Origin: an uncultured Lachnospiraceae bacterium
GTDB lineage: Bacteria; Bacillota; Clostridia; Lachnospirales; Lachnospiraceae
Direction: 5' to 3'
NCBI GenBank assembly: GCA_945919075.1
Contig: CAMEIX010000011.1
Coordinates: forward strand, 1 to 64,000
DNA: 64,000 nucleotides
Shown here piece by piece: positions 20,932 to 30,230 of the stretch; the first letter of the stretch is position 1; the number at the start of each line of letters is the position of its first letter. Both the position numbers and the translations under genes were made by a program. Below the pieces are notes generated by a model. That model made no database searches. It worked only from the letters and a program-made list of their open reading frames with translations, and was not told the DNA's origin.

Positions 20932-22137
20932 ATGGATAAGATTATTTTTCACATTGATGTCAATTCCGCTTTTCTAAGCTGGAGTGCAGTCTCCGCATTG
21001 GAAAGCGGACAGGATGAGGACCTCCGCCTGATTCCTGCCATTGTGGGCGGCGATTCCAGCAAAAGACACGGCATTGTCCTTGCGAAATCCATTCCGGCAA
21101 AAGCCTACGGCATTGAAACCGGAGAACCCGTGGCAAACGCTCTCCGCAAATGCCCTTTCCTAAAAATGGTCTCACCGGACTTTTCCGTCTACAAAGAAAA
21201 AAGTCGTGCCTTTATCTCCTATCTGGCCGGACTGTGCCCGGAAATTGAGCAGGTCAGCATTGATGAGTGCTATATGGATTTTACCCCTATTGCCCATCTT
21301 TATTCTTCTCCTCATGAAGCCGCTGTCATCATAAAGGATACCATTCGTGAAAAATTCGGTTTTACGGTGAATGTCGGAATCTCCGACAAAAAAGTTTTGG
21401 CAAAAATGGCATCGGATTTTCAAAAACCGGACAAGGTCCACACTCTGTTTTCTTATGAAATACGGGATAAAATGTGGCCCCTTCCCGTTTCTTCCTTATA
21501 CATGTGTGGCAAATCCAGCGTGGAGGCTTTGAAAAAGCTGGAAATCCTTACCATTGGTGACCTTGCAAATGCAGACCCTTCCATTATGGAGGCCCATCTG
21601 AAAAGCCTTGGATTGCTCTTACACCACTATGCCAACGGAATCGACGACTCCGTGGTGGAACCGGAACCTGTGAAGCGAAAAGGAGTGGGAAATTCCATAA
21701 CCTTAAGTCATGACCTGACAACCCGTGATGAGGCAGGTCACACCTTGTTGGAGTTAGCAGAATCCGTGGGCACCAGACTCCGCAAAGAGAAGGATTTAGC
21801 CGGTGTAATCTGCATAGAAATCAAATATAATACCTTTAAGAGTGTATCCCATCAGATGGCTCTTTATACACCCACTTCCAGTACTGATGCACTCTACAGG
21901 GCTGCCATGACGCTGTTTGATGCACTCTGGGATCACACGCCCATCCGGCTTTTGGGACTTCGTACATCCAAATTAGTAAATGAAGATGCCCCCATCCAGT
22001 TAAGCCTTTTTGACATGATGGATGCGAAACCCGTTTCCGAAAAGCAGCAAAAATTAAATGCTGCCCTGGATCAGATCCGGAACCGCTATGGTTCGGACTC
22101 CGTCAAACGGGGCAGCATGCTTTCTCCTGATAAATAA
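20932..22137 (+). CDS. dinB: Y-family DNA polymerase (DinB/UmuC-like)
   Basis: FHIDVNSAFLSW, GIVLAKSIPAKAYGI, EIEQVSIDECYMDFT, GISDKKVLAKMASDFQKP; AAAGGAGG RBS before ATG. Confidence 0.94.
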   Translation: MDKIIFHIDVNSAFLSWSAVSALESGQDEDLRLIPAIVGGDSSKRHGIVLAKSIPAKAYGIETGEPVANALRKCPFLKMVSPDFSVYKEKSRAFISYLAGLCPEIEQVSIDECYMDFTPIAHLYSSPHEAAVIIKDTIREKFGFTVNVGISDKKVLAKMASDFQKPDKVHTLFSYEIRDKMWPLPVSSLYMCGKSSVEALKKLEILTIGDLANADPSIMEAHLKSLGLLLHHYANGIDDSVVEPEPVKRKGVGNSITLSHDLTTRDEAGHTLLELAESVGTRLRKEKDLAGVICIEIKYNTFKSVSHQMALYTPTSSTDALYRAAMTLFDALWDHTPIRLLGLRTSKLVNEDAPIQLSLFDMMDAKPVSEKQQKLNAALDQIRNRYGSDSVKRGSMLSPDK

Positions 22138-22704
22138 TTATTTCTGTTTTTTCACACTATAGCCAAAGGTTCCGATTGCTTCACCGGTGGTGAGGTACGT
22201 TCCGTGGGAATAAACAATGGGCTCCGCATATTCCAAATGGAACTTCTTGTTTTCATCCATGTATTTCTCATCCGCATGAACGGCCACCACTTCTGCCAGG
22301 AACATATCATGAGTACCCAGTTTTTTCACTTCCGTTACGCGGCACTCCAGATTCACCGGACTTTCTTCGATGAGGGGTGCCTTAACGACATCTCCGGGAA
22401 TGGGAGTCAGCTTCATCTCTTTGAATTTATCCACATCACGTCCGCTCTTTACACCACAGTAATCCGTTGCAAAAGTCAGTTCTTTGGTTGTCAGATTGAT
22501 AACAAATTCGCCGGTTTCCTTAATAATGTCATAGGAATAACGCTCCGGTCTGACCGAAATTGACACCATGGGAGGATCACTGCAAATGGTTCCTGTCCAT
22601 GCAATTGTCAAAATGTTGGGACGGCCTTCTTTATCTGCCACACTGACCATAACAACGGGCAAAGGATAAAGCATATTCCCGGGCTTCCATGATTGTTTTG
22701 CCAT
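22138..22704 (-). CDS. Flavin reductase family protein
   Basis: PLPVVMVSVADKEGRPNILTIAWTGTICSDPPMVSISVRPERYSYDII; start MAKQSW. Confidence 0.9.
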   Translation of the reverse strand: MAKQSWKPGNMLYPLPVVMVSVADKEGRPNILTIAWTGTICSDPPMVSISVRPERYSYDIIKETGEFVINLTTKELTFATDYCGVKSGRDVDKFKEMKLTPIPGDVVKAPLIEESPVNLECRVTEVKKLGTHDMFLAEVVAVHADEKYMDENKKFHLEYAEPIVYSHGTYLTTGEAIGTFGYSVKKQK

Positions 22705-22735
22705 CTTATCGGTTCCCCTTTTCCTTAAAACAATA

Positions 22736-23506
22736 CTAAATAATATGTAAATACTGTAGAACCTGAAATGCCAGACCTGCACAGGAGGCCAGAAGAGCTA
22801 CAATGGAAATGCCTAAAATCAGGCCTGTCCTCTTGGTTACCATATCCAGATTCTTACCATAATTGATGTTCTGCTTATCATTTTCTTCTATCATGACAGC
22901 CTGCACATTACGGTATACCTTTACATTTTCTTTATGGACATGGTCCGCCAGTTGTTCGAACTGGCTGGTCTGTACCTTCTGCAATTCCGCCAGCAGATTC
23001 TTCATCTCTTCCGTGCTCTTGGCATCTGCCTGCATGGATTCGATTTTGGCAATGCCGGCTTTTATAAGTTCGTCCGCCTTGGCTGCATTTTCTTCCACCT
23101 TGGCTGCACTTTCGGAAAGACCTGTGCTTACGGTATTCAATTTATTCAGGCTTGCATCGGTAAGTCTGGCAACCTCCTCTGCGTGATTAACCTGTTCCTT
23201 GAGAGCATTCGCCCCCTGTTCTACCATTGCAGCATTCTGCTCTGTTTTCACAGCATACTTCTCAATGAAAGAAAGATTGCGGGCAATTTTCTCGTTATTC
23301 TGTTCACCCAACATGGTAAACTGCTGCAATTTCGTGGCACTTTCTTTGTTTTTCTCAGTTTCTTCCTGAATTTCCTTGAGAATATCTTCATATTCTGCCA
23401 TCTGTTCACGAAGATAGGACAACTCTGCCGCATCTGCTGCAGAATTCGCGCGAATCATCTCCTGCGCTGTAAGTTTTTGTGCCAATTTATCGATAAAAGT
23501 ATCCAT
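22736..23506 (-). CDS. Coiled-coil protein with C-terminal TM anchor
   Basis: Heptad-rich 256 aa with C-term hydrophobic GLILGISIVALLASCAGLAFQVL. Confidence 0.75.
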   Translation of the reverse strand: MDTFIDKLAQKLTAQEMIRANSAADAAELSYLREQMAEYEDILKEIQEETEKNKESATKLQQFTMLGEQNNEKIARNLSFIEKYAVKTEQNAAMVEQGANALKEQVNHAEEVARLTDASLNKLNTVSTGLSESAAKVEENAAKADELIKAGIAKIESMQADAKSTEEMKNLLAELQKVQTSQFEQLADHVHKENVKVYRNVQAVMIEENDKQNINYGKNLDMVTKRTGLILGISIVALLASCAGLAFQVLQYLHII

Positions 23507-23652
23507 CTATTTTCCTCCCCGATACAGGTTCGTGACTATACTCATAAGAAATCATTAATATTTTATCATTTATTTTTCCAAAAAACAACAGAAAGCCATT
23601 TTTTGTGCATTTTGCATATAAAACAAGAATTGCTTTTTACTTTTTTGTATCT

Positions 23653-23706
23653 TTTACCTTTTCTTTACATTATGTTCATACTTTGTTCATAATTATCTGT
23701 TATGCT
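23653..23706 (+). promoter_or_regulatory. Predicted PhoP-type Pho box with -10 element
   Basis: TTTACC, TTTACA, TTCATA, TTCATA at 23653/23664/23675/23686 (exact 11-bp period) followed by TATGCT at 23701. Confidence 0.55.
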
Positions 23707-23847
23707 AAAAACAGTTAAAGAAACCGCTTTTCTTTTCCTAAGTATATTGATATTTTTTTCATAATAGCCTCGGTGCAGAAATGTGCCGGGGCACTCCTCA
23801 TTTTATGGGCTATTGGGCCCCTGCAAACCAGAAGCTGTCGAGTTATT

Positions 23848-24127
23848 GGCACGCTGTAACTTGTTAGTTGCCAAACAAATGAGCATTTATTGAGATTTTA
23901 TTATTTTGCGCTAATGCCCATTGGGGGAGCATAGGTGCAAAATCCATTTTTCTCTGAATACGCTGACATTTTTTGCTTTTCTTTCAGCGCATTTATGGAT
24001 TTTCAAAATTCCTACCTACATTTATTGAAAAAATGTCAGCGTATTTTCTCTTTTCTCTTATATGCACTGATTTGGACCCTTAAAAACTCAGCGCTTTTAA
24101 TAAATTTAGAAAAAACGCTTATTACGG
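23848..24127. repeat. 280-bp dispersed repeat, copy 1
   Basis: Homologous to 45949..46228, same length; shared blocks TTTTTCTCTGAATACrCTGACATTTTTT, ATTCCTACCTACATTTATTG, GTCAGCGTATTTTCTCTTTT, CTGATTTGGACC, AATTTAGAAAA, CGCTTATTACGG. Confidence 0.92.
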
Positions 24128-24256
24128 CCCTTCGAGCAAGCATCTCTCGCTCTAAAAAGCTCGGTCAATCGGGATTTATCGCGCTCAAAGAAAAAGGAAG
24201 CACGAACGCAGTGAGTATTTACTTTTTCTGGCGCGATACCGACAAAATCAAAAAGT

Positions 24257-24840
24257 GCGAAGCACGACAGGCATGAAGTGACTGGATTTTGGAGGTGAAG
24301 TAGATAGGAAAATGAGAATTGACTTCAAAAAACACTCATAAAATGCAGGAACTCGGTCTATACAGATTTTTTCTTATTTTTGCATCCATTATGTGCGTTA
24401 TATCAACGATTTATGCACTTATAATCGCTATCTGGTATCTATACAAAATTATCATGAAAATAGTATCCCTTTTTTGAAAATTAAGGGATACTATTTTCTA
24501 AATTTTTCTCTATAGATACTCACGCATCTATTTTGATTATGAATTTGATGATTTTTATGATGAAAAGGATGCCAAACTCTCATTTTTTTGCTATAGATAC
24601 CCGTACATCACTATTTTATATGTCCGAGGGGATAAGAGACATCCGTCGCGCCAGAGAGTTTGGTCAATTTTTGTTTATCAATGAGGTGCACATTCATGCT
24701 CCATCCTCGCACCGCTCGTAGAAATGCGCAAATACCAGTTTATCAATGCGGTGCCATTCTTATTCCGCTGCACTTCAAGCTCATGAAGCGCTGTCGGCTT
24801 CACCTCCAAAATCCAGTCACTTCATGCCTGCCGTGCTTCG
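24257..24840. repeat. Segment bounded by 44-bp inverted repeats, no ORF recognised
   Basis: 24257..24300 GCGAAGCACGACAGGCATGAAGTGACTGGATTTTGGAGGTGAAG is the reverse complement of 24797..24840 with one mismatch. Confidence 0.9.
24456..24498. other. 16-bp perfect inverted repeat
   Basis: GAAAATAGTATCCCTT (24456-24471) / AAGGGATACTATTTTC (24483-24498). Confidence 0.85.
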
Positions 24841-24859
24841 CCTTTGGGATTATGCGTGA

Positions 24860-25555
24860 TTACTTCCAGGGTCTTTCCTTACCCATCCAACCGTTTTGCT
24901 CCCAATATGCTTTCTCTGCTTCACCTGAACCCCAGCCCTTTTTCTGCATCATTCGCATCATCGTAAATAAAAATTTCGTTTTAATACCGGGTTTCACGCG
25001 TTTTGTATTTAATACTTTATTAGCTATCTTTGTAGTATCTTTTTCGATCTTTTGCTTCTTCTTATCTGCAACTCCATTCCAATTCATTGCCTGAACACCA
25101 ATGCCATAAGTTATTACAGAGGGAACACCCCAATAGAGCAATGTATTTGTTATATCCTTGATAGCTGTTTTTGTTCCGCTTCCTGCTGCCGTCGATACCA
25201 CAATAGCCTGCTTACTGAACATACATTTTCTCGGTCGGTGCACCATCCAATAATTAAATGTCAAATCGATAAAACTCTTCATCGGCGCTGATGCTCGCAT
25301 GCAATAGGTAGGTGTAGTAAATATTAATACATCCGCAGCTTCTACCTCCGACATAATTTTATTCTTTTCCTCATAAAACGGACATTTTGCATCATCTTCT
25401 ATACATGCATAACATCCTAAACAAAAATGATTTAAATCTCTGGGAAGAAAAAATTCTACAATATCTTCTTCCCCACTAATTTTATTTGCAATCATTCTGC
25501 CGATATTATAAGAACTTCCTTTATGGTTTTGTCCATGTATCATTACAATTTTCAT
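24860..25555 (-). CDS. NADPH-dependent FMN reductase / flavodoxin family oxidoreductase
   Basis: MKIVMIHGQNHKGSSYNIGRMIANKI; CLGCYACIEDDAKCPFYEE; DVLIFTTPTYCMRASAPMKSFID. Confidence 0.88.
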   Translation of the reverse strand: MKIVMIHGQNHKGSSYNIGRMIANKISGEEDIVEFFLPRDLNHFCLGCYACIEDDAKCPFYEEKNKIMSEVEAADVLIFTTPTYCMRASAPMKSFIDLTFNYWMVHRPRKCMFSKQAIVVSTAAGSGTKTAIKDITNTLLYWGVPSVITYGIGVQAMNWNGVADKKKQKIEKDTTKIANKVLNTKRVKPGIKTKFLFTMMRMMQKKGWGSGEAEKAYWEQNGWMGKERPWK

Positions 25556-25587
25556 TTTTTCTCACTCCTTGTACATTCTGTTAAATT

Positions 25588-25603
25588 GTCTGATGTATTA
25601 GAG
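25588..25603. promoter_or_regulatory. BlaI-operator-like palindrome upstream of FMN reductase gene
   Basis: GTCTGATGTATTAGAG resembles GTCTAATGTATTAGAC at 56868. Confidence 0.4.
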
Positions 25604-25618
25604 GTTCATTGACAAGTC

Positions 25619-25645
25619 AAAAAGAACCACAATCGCTGTGGTTCT
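25619..25645 (-). terminator. Rho-independent terminator of the GTP pyrophosphokinase gene
   Basis: Minus strand AGAACCACA-gcgat-TGTGGTTCT-TTTTGAC. Confidence 0.8.
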
Positions 25646-25668
25646 AAATTGTTGAAATATATCTTTTT

Positions 25669-26313
25669 CTAACCTTCCTGTGCTTTGCTCAATTCCAGAA
25701 TTTCTTCATTTAACAGTAGCATACGGTTATCCAGATCCGCTACCATGCGGGCACATTCCACCAGTTCATCCTTAATGTGCTGCGGCGCATCCCCTTCAAA
25801 TTTATAATGCATCTTGTGCTCCAAGCTTGCCCAGAAATCCATGGCGACGGTTCGAATCTGTACTTCCACCTTGGCATCCACAATGCGGTCCGAAAGATAA
25901 ACGGGAACACTGATAATCATATGGTAACTCTTATAGCCGCTGGCCTTTGGATATGTAATATAATCCTTAACAGAAAGTACCTTAATATCCTTCTGGTTTT
26001 CAATCATTTCCGCAATCCGGAAAATATCCGAAGTAAAGGAACAGATAATACGGATTCCCGCCATATCATTTACATAGGTAATCATATTCTCAATGGTGGA
26101 TTCATAGCCGTATCTTCTCAATTTTTTCACAATACTTCCGGAACTCTTAATACGGGCCTTAATGTGTTCAATGGGATTATATTTATGTACCCGCTGGAAC
26201 TCATCATTCAGAATTTCCATCTTGGTCTGCACCTGCTTCAGGGCGGCATTGTAAATCAAATTGACTTCTTCCCAGCTGTCTACCTCATTATCCCGATATT
26301 CTCTTACATCCAT
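25669..26313 (-). CDS. Small alarmone synthetase (RelA/SpoT synthetase domain only)
   Basis: IEHIKARIKSSGSIVKKLRRYG, DMAGIRIICSF, YITYPKASGYKSYHMII, VEVQIRTVAMDFWASLEHKM. Confidence 0.93.
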   Translation of the reverse strand: MDVREYRDNEVDSWEEVNLIYNAALKQVQTKMEILNDEFQRVHKYNPIEHIKARIKSSGSIVKKLRRYGYESTIENMITYVNDMAGIRIICSFTSDIFRIAEMIENQKDIKVLSVKDYITYPKASGYKSYHMIISVPVYLSDRIVDAKVEVQIRTVAMDFWASLEHKMHYKFEGDAPQHIKDELVECARMVADLDNRMLLLNEEILELSKAQEG

Positions 26314-26616
26314 CTATAAAAATTCTCCTTCATTGCCGGCAATTTCTTTTCCCATGTGGTTCGCCGGCCAAACACTGCATATCTATTCTATGCTCTTCCT
26401 ATTCAAAAAATGTGAAAATCCAACTTTTTTCTCAGGTATGTTACGTTTTCATTATAACATACTTTTCCTCTTTTTGTATATTTTGTATAATAATTTTAGT
26501 AATTTTTAAGAATTTCTGTTTATTTTTCCATTTGTTTCACTTTTACTTTTTTTTGCCGGAGTTTTACTGTTTTTTAAAGAATTTTCTGCTATGATAGGCT
26601 GTATGGAGGATGGAAT

Positions 26617-26883
26617 ATGTTTCGTTTGTGGGCCAAACTTTTCAAGGATAACAGAATGTTAAGGGACACCGTGATAGAGAATACCCTTGCGGACACCCGC
26701 ACGCACAAGGTATTCTCAGCACTGGATGAGATTTGTATACAATTTGACCTGGGTAAACCCATGTGGTTAGATTCCACCATTGCAGAATTTAAGAAACACA
26801 GTAAGGCACGTTTTACCCAGGACAATTTCATTGAGCAGATTGACTTCGATTATCTGGAAATCCAGATAATCGAAGAAGATTAG
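26617..26883 (+). CDS. Conserved hypothetical 88-aa protein
   Basis: ORF with upstream GGAGG; no overlapping minus-strand gene of known family. Confidence 0.7.
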   Translation: MFRLWAKLFKDNRMLRDTVIENTLADTRTHKVFSALDEICIQFDLGKPMWLDSTIAEFKKHSKARFTQDNFIEQIDFDYLEIQIIEED

Positions 26884-26887
26884 AACT

Positions 26888-27538
26888 TTACGCTACATAT
26901 ACATACATGAAAATAAAGTGACAGATACTGCCTGCCATAACAAAAAGGTGGAAAATCTCGTGGGAACCGAAATTCTCATGTTTTGCATTAAAAATCGGCA
27001 GTTTCAGTGCGTAAATCACTCCGCCTATGGTGTAAATAATGCCGCCTGCAAGCAGCCACAAAAAGGCAGCAAACGGCAGTGTGGACAGCAACTTACCAAA
27101 TACAAAAACACATACCCAGCCCATGGCGATATAGATGATGGATGAAAACCATTTAGGACAGGTAATCCATAGCGCTTTCACAAGCATTCCAATACAGGCA
27201 ATTGTCCAGACTGCCACTAACAGCGTCAGTCCTTCTTTTCCACCCAGTACCAGAAGGCACACCGGTGTATAGGAGCCCGCTATCAGCACAAAAATCATCA
27301 TGTGATCCACTTTTCTGAAAATACTCAGTGCTTTTCCAGCAAGATTGACCGAGTGGTAGGTGGCACTTGCACCATATAATAAAATCATGCTTGCCATAAA
27401 AATAAGCATCGCCCAGAAGCTGGTCTTTCCGGATGTAATTCCCGCTTTTATCAACAAAGGCACGGAAGCAAAAATGGCCAGAACACAGCCTGCAAGATGT
27501 GTCAGAGCACTGCCCGGCTCTCGAATTGTAATATGCAT
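26888..27538 (-). CDS. Hemolysin III family (PAQR-type) membrane protein
   Basis: EPGSALTHLAGCVLAIFASVPL, SATYHSVN, FRKVDHMMIFVLIAGSYTPVCLLVL, GSHEIFHLFVMAGSICHFIFMY. Confidence 0.93.
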   Translation of the reverse strand: MHITIREPGSALTHLAGCVLAIFASVPLLIKAGITSGKTSFWAMLIFMASMILLYGASATYHSVNLAGKALSIFRKVDHMMIFVLIAGSYTPVCLLVLGGKEGLTLLVAVWTIACIGMLVKALWITCPKWFSSIIYIAMGWVCVFVFGKLLSTLPFAAFLWLLAGGIIYTIGGVIYALKLPIFNAKHENFGSHEIFHLFVMAGSICHFIFMYVYVA

Positions 27539-27646
27539 AAACTTTACCTCCTTGTTTGCAAAACTCTTATACATAGTTTTGATTACTACTTCTAATCAAT
27601 TCAGATACTACTATTATTTCCCGACTTTGTCAAGGATATAAACAAT

Positions 27647-27684
27647 AAAAAACGAACAAAACTTCAAAATCAAAGTTTTGTCCG
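27647..27684 (-). terminator. Rho-independent terminator of galE
   Basis: Minus strand CGGACAAAACTT..AAGTTTTGTTCG-TTTTTT. Confidence 0.8.
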
Positions 27685-27736
27685 TCTCTATTGTAAAATC
27701 TGTCATCTGTTTCCGCGGTTAAATCCAACGCAGAAA

Positions 27737-28753
27737 TTATTCTTCATAACCGTTTGGATTGTTGCTCTGCCATCTCCAGGAATCTTCACACATCTCCCGA
27801 ATACCATAGCGTGCTTTCCAGCCCAGTTCTTTGTATGCCTTCTCCGCATTTGCGTAGTTTACTGCAATATCACCCTCTCTGCGGGGCTTAAAATCATAGG
27901 GAACCTTCTTACCGGTAGCTGCTTCAAAATTCTCGATAACGTCCAGCACGGAGTAGCCGTTACCGGTTCCCAGATTGTAAATGCAAAGACCGGCATTTTC
28001 TTCTAATTTTTTAACTGCCTTTACATGACCGTCTGCCAGATCCAGGACATGAATGTAATCCCGGATGCAGGTGCCGTCCTTTGTGGGATAGTCATTGCCA
28101 AACACACCCAGTCTTTCCAGTTTTCCTACCGCCACCTGCGTAATATACGGCATCAGATTGTTGGGAATTCCATTGGGGTTCTCACCGATTTTACCACTCT
28201 TATGGGCACCGATGGGATTGAAATAGCGAAGCAGAATCACATTCCAGGACGGGTCCGCAAACTGGATATCCGTAAGCACCTGTTCCAGCATGGATTTAGT
28301 CCAGCCATAGGGATTGGTACACTCACCCTTCGGGGTTTCCTCGGTAACAGGTACTTCCTTCGGAGTACCGTAAACAGTTGCGGAAGAGGAAAAAATAATA
28401 TTCTTGACATTGTGTTTTCTCATCACATCCACAAGCACCAGAGTACCGGTAATATTATTGTTATAATACTCCCAAGGTTTTTTAACGGATTCACCAACTG
28501 CTTTCAAGCCTGCAAAATGAATTACGGAATCAATCTTTTCCTTCGTAAAAATTTCCTCTAAAGCGTCCCTGTCCAGAATATCCGCCTTATAAAAGGTAAT
28601 TTCCTTTCCGGTAATTTCCTTTACTCTTTCCAGAGACTTTTCGGAAGAGTTGCTTAAATTATCCACAACCACCACTTCATACCCTGCGTTAATAAGTTCT
28701 ACCACGGTATGGCTTCCGATATAGCCTGCACCGCCTGTAACCAATATTGCCAT
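27737..28753 (-). CDS. galE: UDP-glucose 4-epimerase
   Basis: [58 protein letters not shown]. Confidence 0.96.
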   Translation of the reverse strand: MAILVTGGAGYIGSHTVVELINAGYEVVVVDNLSNSSEKSLERVKEITGKEITFYKADILDRDALEEIFTKEKIDSVIHFAGLKAVGESVKKPWEYYNNNITGTLVLVDVMRKHNVKNIIFSSSATVYGTPKEVPVTEETPKGECTNPYGWTKSMLEQVLTDIQFADPSWNVILLRYFNPIGAHKSGKIGENPNGIPNNLMPYITQVAVGKLERLGVFGNDYPTKDGTCIRDYIHVLDLADGHVKAVKKLEENAGLCIYNLGTGNGYSVLDVIENFEAATGKKVPYDFKPRREGDIAVNYANAEKAYKELGWKARYGIREMCEDSWRWQSNNPNGYEE

Positions 28754-28779
28754 TTTACTGCCTCCTGCCTTTCGTATTT

Positions 28780-30006
28780 CTATAATTCATAGCCGTTTCT
28801 TTTCAGAAGTTCTCTTGCACTTTCCACGGAATCCACACCGGTCTTATTTTTGATGGGTGCAAATTCTTTTTCCCGCACTACCTCAAAGGGCAGACAACTG
28901 TCCATTTCGTGTATCATGTCCAGGACGAGCTGTTCAAATTTGTAGCCGTTTGGTGCCTCGGGATTTACCGGGTTCGCATTTTCATCCATATAGGGAATCT
29001 TTTTCTCCACGATATGAAGCGGAAGCTCCCTGTCCATCAGTTCGTTCAATGCACTTTCTTTGAAAAGATAATTCAGGATCACACCGAAATTATAGGCCGG
29101 ATCGCCTTTTTCATCCTGTGCATCCATCATTTCTTCCGTCAGTTCATAGTATTCCACAATGGAAGGTCTGCCGTCTTCCAGACACATAACCCCGACCTTT
29201 TCGTCACGGGCATTTTTGCGTACTACCTTGGCACCCACGGTACAATTCCTGTCAATTACGGCACCCGTAAACACCGGGTCTGCAATTTTTTGCAGTACAT
29301 TGTCAACGGCAAATACATTAAGCCACTCAATACCGGCCTTTAATACCACATCCCGAATTCCGGCACGTACCATGGATATGTACCATCCGCCGTTTCCGTT
29401 AGGTGAGGTAGACATTTTGCCCTTGCTTTCCATATAAATCTTTCCGTTATAATCTGCCGCCGGCGCCATATCCTGCTTGAAGAAATGAATATACTCTTCG
29501 TTGTATCCGAAATAAGCATGCTCTCTGAAAAAACCGGTGGTCGCCTCATGATTCTTATCGCTGGTCATCACAAACAGATGAATCCATGCATCTGCCGCTT
29601 TCACCACATCCATAAGATTTTCAATCAGTCTCTGGAAAATAAAGACATCTTTAGTCAGACCGATATTATACATTCCTTTTGGATCATCAGAACCCAGTCT
29701 GGTTCCCATTCCGCCTGCAAGTAATACAGCACCTACCTTACCTGCCCTTATGGCATTAAGCCCGATTGCGGCAAACCGCTCCTTTTCTCTTTCAATCTCC
29801 GTAAGTTCCATGGCAGAAAGCGGTGTAATAACGCCTCTTTCCGCAGGTTTCCCTGCCTTACTGCACATTTTTGTAACCGAGAAATCAGTTTCCTCTATCT
29901 GCTTTAACAATTCCCTCTTGGACGTTTCATCTAATTCTTCATAGTACCTGAGCACATGTTCCTGCCCGTATTCTTTCAGTTTGGCCCTTGCCTCCGATAA
30001 ATTCAT
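28780..30006 (-). CDS. UDP-N-acetylhexosamine / UDPGP-family pyrophosphorylase
   Basis: [57 protein letters not shown]; start [10 protein letters not shown]. Confidence 0.9.
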   Translation of the reverse strand: MNLSEARAKLKEYGQEHVLRYYEELDETSKRELLKQIEETDFSVTKMCSKAGKPAERGVITPLSAMELTEIEREKERFAAIGLNAIRAGKVGAVLLAGGMGTRLGSDDPKGMYNIGLTKDVFIFQRLIENLMDVVKAADAWIHLFVMTSDKNHEATTGFFREHAYFGYNEEYIHFFKQDMAPAADYNGKIYMESKGKMSTSPNGNGGWYISMVRAGIRDVVLKAGIEWLNVFAVDNVLQKIADPVFTGAVIDRNCTVGAKVVRKNARDEKVGVMCLEDGRPSIVEYYELTEEMMDAQDEKGDPAYNFGVILNYLFKESALNELMDRELPLHIVEKKIPYMDENANPVNPEAPNGYKFEQLVLDMIHEMDSCLPFEVVREKEFAPIKNKTGVDSVESARELLKRNGYEL

Positions 30007-30100
30007 AATACTCCTCCGATTATCCTTTAATCCCGACATTTACTTCTTCTCATAGTATACATGGAAATGTTACTTTATGCAAGCAAGTGTACCCTTCCTG

Positions 30101-30177
30101 TTTTGTCACTTTTTGTCCCGGTTTTGTCAGTTCCTGCTCCTGTTTTGTCACATTTTCTTTTCTGTGTATATTTTGTC
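30101..30177. promoter_or_regulatory. Cluster of five TTTTGTC boxes upstream of P-type ATPase
   Basis: TTTTGTC at 30101, 30111, 30122, 30143, 30171. Confidence 0.5.
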
Positions 30178-30230
30178 CTCCTGTTTCATAGTTTTTTGTA
30201 GACCATTATTTCAGACGGAAAGGCAAAATC

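Noticed and set aside
23760-23880. Possible 6S RNA in the GGGCTATTGGGCCCCTGCAAACC region
   Set aside because: Some local pairing (AATAGCC/GGCTATT) but I could not establish the long rod with central bubble by eye.
23935-24276. 113-aa ORF across repeat copy 1
   Set aside because: The reading frame is not conserved in the second repeat copy; better explained as non-coding repeat.
24660-25094. 144-aa ORF running out of the inverted-repeat segment
   Set aside because: Runs into the antisense of the FMN reductase gene; no recognisable domain.
25840-25870. GGTTCGAATC tRNA-like T-loop string
   Set aside because: Lies inside the RelA/SpoT-domain coding sequence with no cloverleaf around it.
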